A DNA stretch of 36,197 bases from an uncultured Erysipelotrichaceae bacterium (GCA_927435855.1 CAKMJZ010000037.1:1-36197); one strand, 5' to 3'; counted from the first letter of the stretch, positions 8,786-18,876 are shown. Translations and numbers: made by a program. The notes: generated by a model from the letters alone, not told the origin.

Positions 8786-10348
8786 ATGGAAATCACATTA
8801 AAACATCTGCTTGAGCGTAATGTCTTCGAAAAAATTGAAATCCATTCAGGAGCTTCACAACTTCATCGTGTAGTTAAGAGTGTTTCAATCATGGAAACAC
8901 CTGATTTTGATAAATATATTCTTGAGAAAACTCTCATCTTAACCACATTGTATCCAATCAAGAATGATATGGAGCGTTTTCTTTTACTTCTAGATTCACT
9001 GCACATGAAGCAAGCTTCGGGACTGATTGTCAAAGTCAAGCGCTACATTGATCGTATTCCTGAAGTTATTATTGAAAAAGCCAAAGCACTAGACTTTCCC
9101 ATCATTACGTTAGAGTATGATGCAAACTTATCTTTGCTCTTTGACTCAATCATTGCCGAAGTTCACTACGCTCAGTACAGCACTCATAATTTCAATGCAC
9201 TGTACTCGACACTTCTTCAAGACATTGTACAAAAACCCTCTACCAAAGCACTCATTGATGCCTTAAAATCCATTCCCGATATTGATGTTTTGATCATTAA
9301 TCTTTTCAACAACAACATCCACTCCACCTCAGACACCATACTTACCATGTACAATGAACAACCTTTAGCCCAATCGTCGTATCATACCCTCGATGAATAT
9401 CTTATCATCAATGAAGTCATTAACTATGATGGAGTGGATGTGTATCGCTTGATGGTCATGACTCCCTATGAACAACGGCATATCATCTATAATTATATTG
9501 AAATCATCAAACTCATGATCATTCTCATTTACCAAAAGAAACAAGAGAATGCTCTTAAGCAAAACCAATTTCTCATGGATTTTGTTGCCAATATGACTTC
9601 GAATTATCAATCCAACATGCAAGTGAAGGAAGCAGGTAAAATCTTTAATTGGAACATTACTTTCCCAATCATGCTTATGATGATTGATCTTAAAGAAACT
9701 ATCATCAAAGCCTATCAACCGATGATTCTTTCCCAAATCAAAAATGAAGTGGTGAAGGTGTGTCATATTCATGAAAGTGAACTGAGGCTCATTCTTCTAA
9801 ACCATCATGTTTTAATCATCGCAAACCTTAAACAACCCCAACACTATAAATCTATGATGGTGGCTTTACATGATTCTTTAAAAGATCATTTCCAAGAAGC
9901 CTTTGTTCGTGCCGCGTATTCTACTCCCATTGGTGAAGCTTCGGATATTCCTACGACTTACACTTCCTTGTTTGAAACTCTTAATCATGCCCGACTCAAT
10001 CAACTCAATTCATCCCTCATCCATGATCATCATGTACGCATGGTGAATCTTTTAAAGAAACTTGATTCAAGCGTGTTACTTGAGTATGCACGCTCTATCT
10101 TAAAGCCTTTACTAGACTATGAAGAAAAGCATGATTTACCTTTAATCAAGACGTATTATCACTATATTGAATGTCAGTTCAATGCAAAACAAGCAGCAAC
10201 ACAGCTCTTCATTCATTACAATTCCTTACGTTACCGGCTTAATGTGATTGAATCCTGTGGCTATCCGATATTTAGTAATCAAGAATCTCACTTTGAAGTT
10301 TACTTTGCGCTAACGATTTACCTTTATTTCTTCAAACAAAAGGAATGA
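8786..10348 (+). CDS. PucR-family transcriptional regulator
   Basis: ORF 520 aa; N-terminal PucR-type domain (TLKHLLERNVFEKIEIHSGASQLHRVVKSVSIMETPD) and C-terminal HTH 'FNAKQAATQLFIHYNSLRYRLNVIE'. Confidence 0.88.
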   Translation: MEITLKHLLERNVFEKIEIHSGASQLHRVVKSVSIMETPDFDKYILEKTLILTTLYPIKNDMERFLLLLDSLHMKQASGLIVKVKRYIDRIPEVIIEKAKALDFPIITLEYDANLSLLFDSIIAEVHYAQYSTHNFNALYSTLLQDIVQKPSTKALIDALKSIPDIDVLIINLFNNNIHSTSDTILTMYNEQPLAQSSYHTLDEYLIINEVINYDGVDVYRLMVMTPYEQRHIIYNYIEIIKLMIILIYQKKQENALKQNQFLMDFVANMTSNYQSNMQVKEAGKIFNWNITFPIMLMMIDLKETIIKAYQPMILSQIKNEVVKVCHIHESELRLILLNHHVLIIANLKQPQHYKSMMVALHDSLKDHFQEAFVRAAYSTPIGEASDIPTTYTSLFETLNHARLNQLNSSLIHDHHVRMVNLLKKLDSSVLLEYARSILKPLLDYEEKHDLPLIKTYYHYIECQFNAKQAATQLFIHYNSLRYRLNVIESCGYPIFSNQESHFEVYFALTIYLYFFKQKE

Positions 10349-10443
10349 TTTTAACACAAAGACAAAGTTCATATGGTCGGCATGGTGATAAACAGGGATT
10401 TACAAAATCCGCTCAAAAAAGAAGCTTAACTTATTTATAGAAC

Positions 10444-10468
10444 AAACACTGGCTCAACACCAGTGTTT
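10444..10468. terminator. Bidirectional intrinsic terminator between convergent pucR and ndk-like genes
   Basis: AAACACTGG ctcaaca CCAGTGTTT, a perfect 9-bp stem with A/T runs on both sides. Confidence 0.7.
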
Positions 10469-10472
10469 TGAT

Positions 10473-10919
10473 TTATCGGTTAAACCACAAATCACATTCA
10501 AACTCAGCTGCATCAACTGAATCTGAGGCATGAATAAGGTTTCGGATCATGCGCGATGAGGCTTTAGCTAATACCAAAGAATCTTCACCGTATCGACCGC
10601 GGATACTGTTGGGTTCAGCTAAGGATGGATCAGTTGCACCAATCTTCGTTCGAATCATTTGAATAAGATGGTCATCATCGCCTTCACATTGCAGAATGAA
10701 CACTTTTTGATTTTTAAACTCATCTAAAATCATTTCTTTAAAACCGGGTATATTAAGTCGTACAATCACTTCATGATAATGCTTAAGAATGATTTCATCT
10801 TCCACCACCACTTCTGCTTGTTTTGTAATGACACAAGGCAAAGATTTCAGCTCATTTAGTATTACCTGATCAAGTTTACGCTTTATAGCATCCGGTTTGA
10901 TTAACACAAAACTCTTCAT
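10473..10919 (-). CDS. ndk: Nucleoside-diphosphate-kinase-like protein
   Basis: ORF 148 aa; FVLIKPDAIKR, SIRGRYG and active-site-like NLIHASDS. The start abuts the carbamate kinase stop (TGAATG). Confidence 0.82.
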   Translation of the reverse strand: MKSFVLIKPDAIKRKLDQVILNELKSLPCVITKQAEVVVEDEIILKHYHEVIVRLNIPGFKEMILDEFKNQKVFILQCEGDDDHLIQMIRTKIGATDPSLAEPNSIRGRYGEDSLVLAKASSRMIRNLIHASDSVDAAEFECDLWFNR

Positions 10920-11831
10920 TCAATCACTCACAATTCGAGTCCCTGTTTCACCCTTAAGAGCTTCAGAAGCTTTATCAAGCAACGTAATGATCGTCGTCTT
11001 ATTCTTAGCTCCACTCACAAACGATAGGGCTGCTTCGACTTTGGGAAGCATAGAACCTGGGGCAAAATGTCCCTCGGAGATAAATCTCTTGGTTTCTTCA
11101 ATGCTCATGCTCGAAAGCCATTGCTGTTGTGGGGTACCGTAATACACAGCCACCTTCTCGACCGCAGTTAAGATAAAGAGCACATCCACATCCAACTCTT
11201 TTGCAAGTAATGCACTGGCACTGTCTTTATCAATGACCGCTTCAACCCCTACATATCCCTGCTCAGAGGACACCACAGGAATTCCCCCGCCCCCTGCACA
11301 TACCACCACATGATGCTGTTTTAGTGCATCTTGAATCGAAGCTAAATTCGTAATGTGTTTTGGTTTTGGTGAAGCGACCACACGACGATAACCCCGTCCT
11401 GAATCTTCTACGACAGGAATGCCTTCTTTTATTAAGATTGCGGCTGTCGCTTCATCCATGAAACCTCCAATCGGTTTGGTCGGATGTTGAAATGCCGGGT
11501 CATCCGCATCTACTTCCACCATGGTTAAGACGTAATCCACAGGGACGTTCATACCTAAAGATGAAAAGGCGTGTTGAAGCTTTCGTGTTAAATCAAATCC
11601 GATGTAGCCTTGGCTCATCGCAACGCTCACATACAAAGGTATCTCCATCTGAGTGTTCATCACTTGATGAATCTTACCTACTTGAGGGCCGTTTCCATGG
11701 GTGATCAAGACGTCATGGCCTTGCTTAATGAGCGAAGCGATGATAGTAGCACTGTGTGTCAGTGCACTGTCTTGTTCTTTTAAATCATTACCTAATGCAT
11801 TGCCACCTAAGGCAATCACAATCTTTGCCAT
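10920..11831 (-). CDS. arcC: Carbamate kinase
   Basis: ORF 303 aa; VIALGGNALG, THGNGPQVG, VVCAGGGGIPVV, VIDKDSASALLA, FAPGSMLPKVEAAL. Confidence 0.93.
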   Translation of the reverse strand: MAKIVIALGGNALGNDLKEQDSALTHSATIIASLIKQGHDVLITHGNGPQVGKIHQVMNTQMEIPLYVSVAMSQGYIGFDLTRKLQHAFSSLGMNVPVDYVLTMVEVDADDPAFQHPTKPIGGFMDEATAAILIKEGIPVVEDSGRGYRRVVASPKPKHITNLASIQDALKQHHVVVCAGGGGIPVVSSEQGYVGVEAVIDKDSASALLAKELDVDVLFILTAVEKVAVYYGTPQQQWLSSMSIEETKRFISEGHFAPGSMLPKVEAALSFVSGAKNKTTIITLLDKASEALKGETGTRIVSD

Positions 11832-11832
11832 G

Positions 11833-13233
11833 TTATTTCTCCTTAAATTGTTTATAACAAGCTTTTAACGCCTGATTGAAACATTGCATGGGTGGTGTAA
11901 CCACTCCTGCTCCGATTTGACCGATGCCTGCTTCTTTATGAGCAATTCCGGTATTGATGATTGGCAGAATCCCGCGTTTTACAACCTTTATTACGTCAAT
12001 GCCTGTTGGAGTCCCCACAAAGTTAAGTGCAGGTAAGGCAAATGAGGCATTTTCTTTCATAGTTATCTTAAACATACTGTAGGTATAGGCCATGGCATCC
12101 TCCACATTCCCTCCAACAAACTGAGTAATGGCTGGCGATGCTCCCATCGCAAATCCGCCGATACCACAGGTCTCGGTAATGGTGGAATCCCCTAAGTCGG
12201 GATTGGCGTCATCATCGCTGTACCCCGCAAACAACAATCCTTCGACGAAGTTCGCAGGTGAGACAAACCATGTTTGTTTGCCCATTCCGCTCACTCTTAG
12301 TCCAAAGTCGACGCCGTTGCGTGCCATCGTGGTTACTAACGTTGAATATGGTATTCCGTGAGCCGCTTCCATGATTGACTTTGCGGCAGGCATGGATAGG
12401 TTAAGGAAGTAGTGATCATTGTTTTGAATGAAGCGAATGACTCGTTCAAGATGATCCTTTTCAAATGGTGTTTTCAAAATCGCTGGTACCACTTCTCTGA
12501 AGAATAAGGAGGTAGCCGCTTTATTGCGGTTATGACATTCATCGCCCATCTGTAAGGCTTGGGCAATCAATGATTTTAAGTCGATGCCTTCTTCATAGGA
12601 TAAGACCGTTGCTTTCATCACTGGCAGAAGTTCTTCTTCAATCCAAGTCAGACGCGTAATCACACTTTCATCATATGCCCCAAACCGTAAGACTTTTCCT
12701 AATCCTTCATTGACAGTGCAATAGGCTTTGTTACCAAAAGTTTTATTGAGCACTACATGTACAGGCATGGAAGCTGAGATTACTCCGGCCATCGGTCCTA
12801 CCGCATTATAATGATGTGCAGGCGCAAACTCTATTTGACCGCTAGCTGCTAAAGCCTTCGCTTCTTCAGCATTGTTTGCTTTCTTTTCATAAAGCAATGC
12901 GCCAATCACAGCTCCTTGCATAGGACCGCACATTTGATCCCAGCGGATAGGTGGACCTGCGTAAAGTATGAGATTCTCATGAAAGCCTTCAATCATGTCT
13001 TTGGCTAATCCCATATCCACAAGATACGGATGCCCTGAAAGTACGATATTGATGGCTTTTTCGTTGGCTGCTTTGACGCGTTCATCCTGACTTAAAAAGT
13101 CTAGTGCTTCAATTAATGATTGATCACCACCGGCCAAAGGTGCCCAGTTCACTTGACTGACTTTTTGATTTTGAAGTTTCAGTTCCTCATAGAAAATGCT
13201 TGTTCCGATATTCAGGAAGTGAAGTTGACTCAT
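11833..13233 (-). CDS. allG: DUF1116 / YlbE-like protein (AllG-like oxamate transcarbamylase component)
   Basis: ORF 466 aa; 'VNWAPLAGGDQSLIEAL', 'GPPIRWDQMCGPMQGAVIGALLYE', 'APAHHYNAVGPMAGVIS', 'NGVDFGLRVSG', 'TCGIGGFAMGASPAITQFVGG'. Confidence 0.85.
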   Translation of the reverse strand: MSQLHFLNIGTSIFYEELKLQNQKVSQVNWAPLAGGDQSLIEALDFLSQDERVKAANEKAINIVLSGHPYLVDMGLAKDMIEGFHENLILYAGPPIRWDQMCGPMQGAVIGALLYEKKANNAEEAKALAASGQIEFAPAHHYNAVGPMAGVISASMPVHVVLNKTFGNKAYCTVNEGLGKVLRFGAYDESVITRLTWIEEELLPVMKATVLSYEEGIDLKSLIAQALQMGDECHNRNKAATSLFFREVVPAILKTPFEKDHLERVIRFIQNNDHYFLNLSMPAAKSIMEAAHGIPYSTLVTTMARNGVDFGLRVSGMGKQTWFVSPANFVEGLLFAGYSDDDANPDLGDSTITETCGIGGFAMGASPAITQFVGGNVEDAMAYTYSMFKITMKENASFALPALNFVGTPTGIDVIKVVKRGILPIINTGIAHKEAGIGQIGAGVVTPPMQCFNQALKACYKQFKEK

Positions 13234-13234
13234 T

Positions 13235-14752
13235 TTAAGTTCCCTCCTTCATTAAGTAAGCTACTTTTTTGCATGCTTCTAAATTGCTGATTGCGGTGTG
13301 TACCCCAATGGATTCTAAAGCGCTGACACTGGTGTGGAGTCCTTGTTTATCTTTGTCAGTTGCACACACATAGGCCACCACATCAAAGCGGCGGTGTGCT
13401 GCCAGTTTGAACGCTTCTTTAAGCGCATCCAAGCTTTCTTCCACTGCTTGAGGGTGAGCTCCGTATCCCAAGACAAAATCCAGCAATAATACACGGGTTG
13501 ATGGTGTTTGGGCAGCTTTAATGATCCAATTATTGCGTAAAGCGGGTTCAATCATCGGATGAGGACGGCCATTGGTAAACTCGTCCTCCCCTAAGTCAAG
13601 CAGAATGTGGTGCTGACCGCTGATATCATGAATCGATTGCTCATCATGTTTAAGATTGCTCTTAATCACTCCCAAGGGCGAAAGCTGATCCAACGCTTCA
13701 TAACATAAGGTTCCGCCACAATACAGCCCCACAAAGTGTTGATTGCCGGACGATTGAGTTTCTAATCTTAATGGTTCAAAGGCAGGCAATGTCCCTTTAA
13801 ATGATGGTGACAGACGCACTGCTTTGTATGCTGCTTCACTTAAGCTGGATGCATAGTGAAGATGACCGTCATCCTCAGTTATTTCTTTATTTCCTAAAAA
13901 GCAGATAACACTGGGTTTGGCAATCCCTTTTAAGGTCTGAATCATCATTTCTCTCACTTCTTTTGCGGGTGGTTTAGACACGCAGACGATGACTTTTGTC
14001 TCATCACTTTCGGACAAACGGCGAAGTCCTTCGCGCATCATCAATCCTTGAACAGCTAAGGACAAATCACGGCCTCCCGTTCCAATCGCATCAGTGATGC
14101 CACCTCCTAAGCGATCGATTTGAACCATGACTTCTTGTGAGCCGGTGCCGCTGGCTGCCACAATGCCGATATCGCCACGTCTTACTTCATTGGCAAAGCA
14201 AAGACTTACGCCTGCTAACACTGCGGTTCCACAGTCCGGTCCCATCACGAGTCGTTGATGTTCAAATGCATATTGTTTAAGTTTGACTTCCTCTTCAATT
14301 GACATGTTATCAGAGAAAATCATGACATCCATGCCTTCTTTGAGTGCTTGCATGGCTTCACGTGCCACATATTGTCCCGGAATGGAGAAAATAGCCACAT
14401 CAGGCTTCAACCCATCCTCTAACACATCGTCAATGCTCGTGTAGACTTTTTCAGTTGCGGATGAGGATGTTGACTTACTTCCTCCTGACAGTTGTTTTTC
14501 AATATGCTCAAAGGCTTCATTAACTCGCTCTTCACTTATCGCAATGACGGCGATGATCAGATCATTGACAGAAGTCTGTTCCACTTCAGAATTAGATAGT
14601 CCAACTTGGCTGATAATGGCTTTATTCATATCGGTTGCCATCGCAATAACTACCTCAAAAACGCCTTCTTGTTTCTTAACTTTTGCTGCTAATGACATCA
14701 GACTGACTGAGTCGATGTAGCGGTTTTTAAATACGTTTGTCGCATGATGCAT
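13235..14752 (-). CDS. allF: FdrA-like / acyl-CoA-synthetase-fold protein (AllF-like oxamate transcarbamylase component)
   Basis: ORF 505 aa; 'LVMGPDCGTAVLAGVSLCFANEVRRGDIGIVAASGTGSQEVMVQIDRLGGGITDAIGTGGRDL' is characteristic of FdrA. Confidence 0.87.
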   Translation of the reverse strand: MHHATNVFKNRYIDSVSLMSLAAKVKKQEGVFEVVIAMATDMNKAIISQVGLSNSEVEQTSVNDLIIAVIAISEERVNEAFEHIEKQLSGGSKSTSSSATEKVYTSIDDVLEDGLKPDVAIFSIPGQYVAREAMQALKEGMDVMIFSDNMSIEEEVKLKQYAFEHQRLVMGPDCGTAVLAGVSLCFANEVRRGDIGIVAASGTGSQEVMVQIDRLGGGITDAIGTGGRDLSLAVQGLMMREGLRRLSESDETKVIVCVSKPPAKEVREMMIQTLKGIAKPSVICFLGNKEITEDDGHLHYASSLSEAAYKAVRLSPSFKGTLPAFEPLRLETQSSGNQHFVGLYCGGTLCYEALDQLSPLGVIKSNLKHDEQSIHDISGQHHILLDLGEDEFTNGRPHPMIEPALRNNWIIKAAQTPSTRVLLLDFVLGYGAHPQAVEESLDALKEAFKLAAHRRFDVVAYVCATDKDKQGLHTSVSALESIGVHTAISNLEACKKVAYLMKEGT

Positions 14753-14764
14753 GATGTGTTCTCC

Positions 14765-15577
14765 TTATTTGTGACTTAATCCATAGACAGCAACCCCAAC
14801 CATAAAATCAGTTCCTGATGTATGCCCTAGTGTTGCACATATTTCAGCTCGCTCTTTCACCTCGAGGGGTCTGCTTAGTGAAAGTATGAGTTCTTGATGC
14901 CATTGGTTAAATTGACCTTCAAATGCCTGCCTTAACATCATTTGACTCACCTTTGTAGTCTGGTGCAACACTGATTGACAACAAAGCTTCAATTCCTTTA
15001 TAAACTCAAGATGTTTACAACTGTACGCCAATGCCAACATACCGACCAGTACATCATCACCGCTGGGAGTCTGACCTATTCCGCAGCCAATGAGAGAAGG
15101 CAAAAGGTGAAGTTCTTGGGTTTGTAAATACTGCTTAAGGATGTGTACCACCTTCGCAGAAAATATGTCTTGCGGTGAACTAAAAATCGCAATGGCTCCT
15201 TCATGATGAGCATGTTGATCCAACCATTGAACTAGAGATTGGTGTCCAAGTCGGATGTTTTCAAGGGATGGATAACATCCGATAGAATCAGCCAATGAAT
15301 CAGAAGCGACTTTTCTCAAGTCCACTTGCAGTGAGCCGATTGATAAGGTGTGAGGCGAACAGATTACTTTCATCCCAACATTCAGTTGATAGGTAGAAAA
15401 TGAACTCAGATTACACACACAGGTTGTAGGGGCTTTTGGTTTGTCTTTACTGACGAGTGTAATCATTCCTTGATCATTACTTAGATTTAGCGCGTGATCA
15501 TGCACGCTGAAAACTCTATACAAACCCTGACTCAATGAGGATTGGAATTGCTGATCAGCCCAGAGTGCGTTCACCAC
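14765..15577 (-). CDS. allH: DUF2877 protein (AllH/YlbF-like component)
   Basis: ORF 270 aa; 'LIGCGIGQTPSGDDVLVGMLALAY' and 'LGHTSGTDFMVGVAVY' match the DUF2877 G-x-G-x-T-P-S-G-D-D signature. Contiguous with allF/allG-like genes. Confidence 0.83.
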   Translation of the reverse strand: MVNALWADQQFQSSLSQGLYRVFSVHDHALNLSNDQGMITLVSKDKPKAPTTCVCNLSSFSTYQLNVGMKVICSPHTLSIGSLQVDLRKVASDSLADSIGCYPSLENIRLGHQSLVQWLDQHAHHEGAIAIFSSPQDIFSAKVVHILKQYLQTQELHLLPSLIGCGIGQTPSGDDVLVGMLALAYSCKHLEFIKELKLCCQSVLHQTTKVSQMMLRQAFEGQFNQWHQELILSLSRPLEVKERAEICATLGHTSGTDFMVGVAVYGLSHK

Positions 15578-15936
15578 ACAACCACCACCTTAACATGTTC
15601 AGTGTACACCAATATAAGTTCTGAGTCTTTATGACTTCTTTATGATATGTTGCGACTTTTATTGTTACTTTTATACAAGGAAAAATAGGAGTTAATTACG
15701 GATGCCGCACAAAAGTCCATTTTCATAGGTATTATCACGGATAATGTAATTCTCAATAAGATTGATAGCAACACAGCGGATGAGTAGGGTGTGTGAAAGA
15801 TCATATTATTATCAAACGAGAAACATATAATGTCTTTTAGGTACGCAAAAAAACTTGAACTTTCAAGTGATAAAGCATTAACTCACAAAATAAAATGAAT
15901 CATTCTTTAATTTTTAGAAGTAATTAAAAACAAAAA

Positions 15937-16692
15937 TTATTCTTCATCCTCAATTATAAAATTCGGATGTGCCGGCTGATCAAATTCCGATTCTAAAACT
16001 TTGTAAATCATATAGCGGGTTTTCCATAACCGCACAAGTGCTTCCTTATCTTCAAGAGTAGGTGCTCTTCCTCGAATGGTCTTATCTATAACATAAGACC
16101 CAACCATATAGTACTTTACGGATGCGCGACCATCAACTACAGCTATGAAATCCTTTAGGTCAGTCTTTGCCTCTTCATCTTCATAAAAAGAACTAAAAAT
16201 CTGATTCTCATAATAGTTCTTTCGATCCGTATACTCTTTCCTTCGATAAACAACTTCCCCTTCTTTAAGTACGTACTCATTGCGATATCCGACATGATCC
16301 ACTTGATCAATCGGCTTTAACGTCCGATTCTTAGTGATAACCATCACACTGAAATTAACAATCGATTCGAACTGCCTTTCAATCTCCTTTTCAGTTAGTG
16401 GTTCAACCATATAGAATCCCAAACCATATGTAGAGTAAAGCTCATCGTAATCCACTTCTATCCCATCATGCATTAAAACACCGCGCTTAATCTCAAGCAC
16501 CTCTGACATGGGCATTAATCCACTGCCTATCCACTGATTCAAAATGTATGCGAACACCACAAAGATTATTATGTTCGGCAATGCGTAGGGTAGAATTTTC
16601 TTCCATGACTTTGAAATGGACATGGATCTTTGTTTCTTACGCAGCGCTTTAAACTCACTTAGGTTTGGATCTGATTTCTTATTATTGAACAT
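15937..16692 (-). CDS. Single-pass membrane protein of unknown function
   Basis: ORF 251 aa with one N-terminal TM (ILPYALPNIIIFVVFAYIL). Intact relative of the fossil at 1916-2128. Confidence 0.7.
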   Translation of the reverse strand: MFNNKKSDPNLSEFKALRKKQRSMSISKSWKKILPYALPNIIIFVVFAYILNQWIGSGLMPMSEVLEIKRGVLMHDGIEVDYDELYSTYGLGFYMVEPLTEKEIERQFESIVNFSVMVITKNRTLKPIDQVDHVGYRNEYVLKEGEVVYRRKEYTDRKNYYENQIFSSFYEDEEAKTDLKDFIAVVDGRASVKYYMVGSYVIDKTIRGRAPTLEDKEALVRLWKTRYMIYKVLESEFDQPAHPNFIIEDEE

Positions 16693-16771
16693 AAAACATC
16701 CCTCTTTTAGTATGTAACATTGTTGGTTTAGCCATATGAGTTTGAAATTTTAGATTATATTGTTAAATATT

Positions 16772-18865
16772 CTATGGATTAACATGATAAACTGAAAAAT
16801 ACTCTTTCACAATTAAATCTGTGTTTTTTATAACAAAATTTGGGATTCTATCAAATAAAATCGGGTTCAATGTCAGGAAGGTTTCGTTCTCAATATGATG
16901 TACAGAGTCCACAAAGTAACTAATGTATCTTAGTCTTTCTGGTGAATGCTTTTTGCCATTATTCTTATCATGATTAACAATATATCTTGTTAAAATTAAT
17001 TTCGTTGTTTTACAGTTTGTACTAAAATAATCGTGGCACGTTTTTTCGAGAGACTCCTTCCAATCAAATCCCGAATAAGATGGGAATTTCTTTATAATGT
17101 AATTCCTGGCAATTTCTATTTCTTTAAGGCTCATTCGAGTAAAATTTTTGGTTCTTTTGATTCTAGGTGGACATCCTTTTGTTATTGATGATAAATAATT
17201 GTATGCCAATTTTAAGTCATTGATTTCCGTAGAATCGATTGAACTTCTAACCACTTCGAGATACCTTCGTATAAGGATAGACTTAACAATTTGATTACTA
17301 TTAATTTCAATTTCCCTAAAAAGATATTTCTCAAATCTAATAAAATCCTGTTTAGTTATTGATCTCACACTTATCTCGCCTTCATTATTGACCAAATAAT
17401 GAGCTACACATTGATCACTAACATTCAATTTTAAAAACTCGAAGACCGGATTCATGTCATGTGTACAATATAACACTGTCTTTTCATTAAGCAATCCATT
17501 TGTACCAAATAAATACTGGAAAATTACTTTTCTTTTTTCATCATCAAAAGATGAAAAAGGATCGTCTATCAAAACTAGTTCATCACTTTGGAAGCTTGAT
17601 ATCAGTGCAAATATTAAGCATGATAAAGCATTTGCTTCCCCATAACTCAGATGTCTCCCAGGTTCAGGTAGTGTCTCTAAACTATTTTTATGTTTTAACT
17701 CAATAACTCTCTTCCTTGTTTGACTAGTTTCGAATATGTAATCTATTCCTGAATGCGAACAAAACTCATTAAGTAATCCAATTTTATTTTTTAAAGCATC
17801 ATAAATTTGCTTTCTTCCACTTTGAATTGAGTGTTCTATTTCGTTTCGAATTTCCAAGATACCATTGTAAGCAATCTCTAATCTTGGATATGCTTTGAGT
17901 GGTTTGAGAATATTTATATCAATATCAAAGAAATCAGAATCACCTAGAAAATCAAAATTTGACAACTGTTTATAATTGGAAATAGTATCCTTGATATAAA
18001 CACTCTTTTCTATGAGTTTACGCAAATTTTCTGCATTTGTTTTTTTACTTGTGTCAAGTACTCCTGAACCTTTTAAGAAAACATCTAGTGGTTTTGTGTA
18101 TAGATTCGTAGTTTCGTCAATGACTTCAAGTATTTTTTCTAGATTTTCCCTTGCCATTACAGCATCCTGATCAAGTATATCTGCAACTTGGTCAATTTGA
18201 ACTACATGATTTTTGCCTAATTCACTTCCACAGAAAGGGCATATATCAATTTTATCTGGACTTATTACCATATGTTTATAACCTGATCGCCACCAACCAA
18301 CCCACTCTTTCTTATCACCGATATTAATCTTAACATTTTCAATAATGGGTGATTGTAGTATGGTTGTCATGGGATTTCTTTTTGATAAACCAGCAAAATT
18401 TTTACTTAAGGTGTTAGAATTACCCTTGAATAACTTTTGAATTGAATTAATAGAATCGACAAATCGATTGATTTTGTCATCATTTATTATTGATAAGAAA
18501 TCTTCAAATATTGACTTCATTTTTACAGTTTCAGCAACTGTTTTCGAATCAAAAACAAATAGTTCATAACTAATGTCACTCGAGAGTAGTTTATTTTCAC
18601 TAAAAACAATACTGTTAAGGAAATGTTGATCAAACATTCTAAAAGATGTAATATTTTCGCTAAAGCTTACTTTTGGATTCTCAGTTATTTCACACGAAAA
18701 ACTCTTAAACCTCGTCAAATCCACATTATTTAGTTTTGCACAAATTGAATTCATAATAGTGCTTTTCCCAGAACCGTTCAATCCGTAAACTAGATTAACT
18801 TTCTTATTTATTACTTCCAAATTGCATGTTCGAATGTTATTGCAGTTTTCTACTGTAATTTTCAT
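16772..18865 (-). CDS. AAA_13-type ATPase (RloC/PrrC-like SMC-like ATPase with CxxC hook), putative defence protein
   Basis: ORF 697 aa; Walker A GLNGSGKST, hook ICPFCGSEL between helical arms, LSYGEANALSCLIFAL signature, Walker B LVLIDDPFSSFDDEKR, C-terminal VHHIENETFLTLNPILFDRIPNFVI. Confidence 0.82.
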   Translation of the reverse strand: MKITVENCNNIRTCNLEVINKKVNLVYGLNGSGKSTIMNSICAKLNNVDLTRFKSFSCEITENPKVSFSENITSFRMFDQHFLNSIVFSENKLLSSDISYELFVFDSKTVAETVKMKSIFEDFLSIINDDKINRFVDSINSIQKLFKGNSNTLSKNFAGLSKRNPMTTILQSPIIENVKINIGDKKEWVGWWRSGYKHMVISPDKIDICPFCGSELGKNHVVQIDQVADILDQDAVMARENLEKILEVIDETTNLYTKPLDVFLKGSGVLDTSKKTNAENLRKLIEKSVYIKDTISNYKQLSNFDFLGDSDFFDIDINILKPLKAYPRLEIAYNGILEIRNEIEHSIQSGRKQIYDALKNKIGLLNEFCSHSGIDYIFETSQTRKRVIELKHKNSLETLPEPGRHLSYGEANALSCLIFALISSFQSDELVLIDDPFSSFDDEKRKVIFQYLFGTNGLLNEKTVLYCTHDMNPVFEFLKLNVSDQCVAHYLVNNEGEISVRSITKQDFIRFEKYLFREIEINSNQIVKSILIRRYLEVVRSSIDSTEINDLKLAYNYLSSITKGCPPRIKRTKNFTRMSLKEIEIARNYIIKKFPSYSGFDWKESLEKTCHDYFSTNCKTTKLILTRYIVNHDKNNGKKHSPERLRYISYFVDSVHHIENETFLTLNPILFDRIPNFVIKNTDLIVKEYFSVYHVNP

Positions 18866-18876
18866 AATAATCCCCC

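Noticed and set aside
9365-9772. 135-aa ORF antisense to PucR (His/Asp-rich)
   Set aside because: Mirror frame of codon usage in a clear PucR coding region.
16772-18865. Calling the ATPase a true PrrC anticodon nuclease
   Set aside because: The catalytic Arg/Glu/His layout of PrrC could not be identified convincingly in the C-terminal domain.
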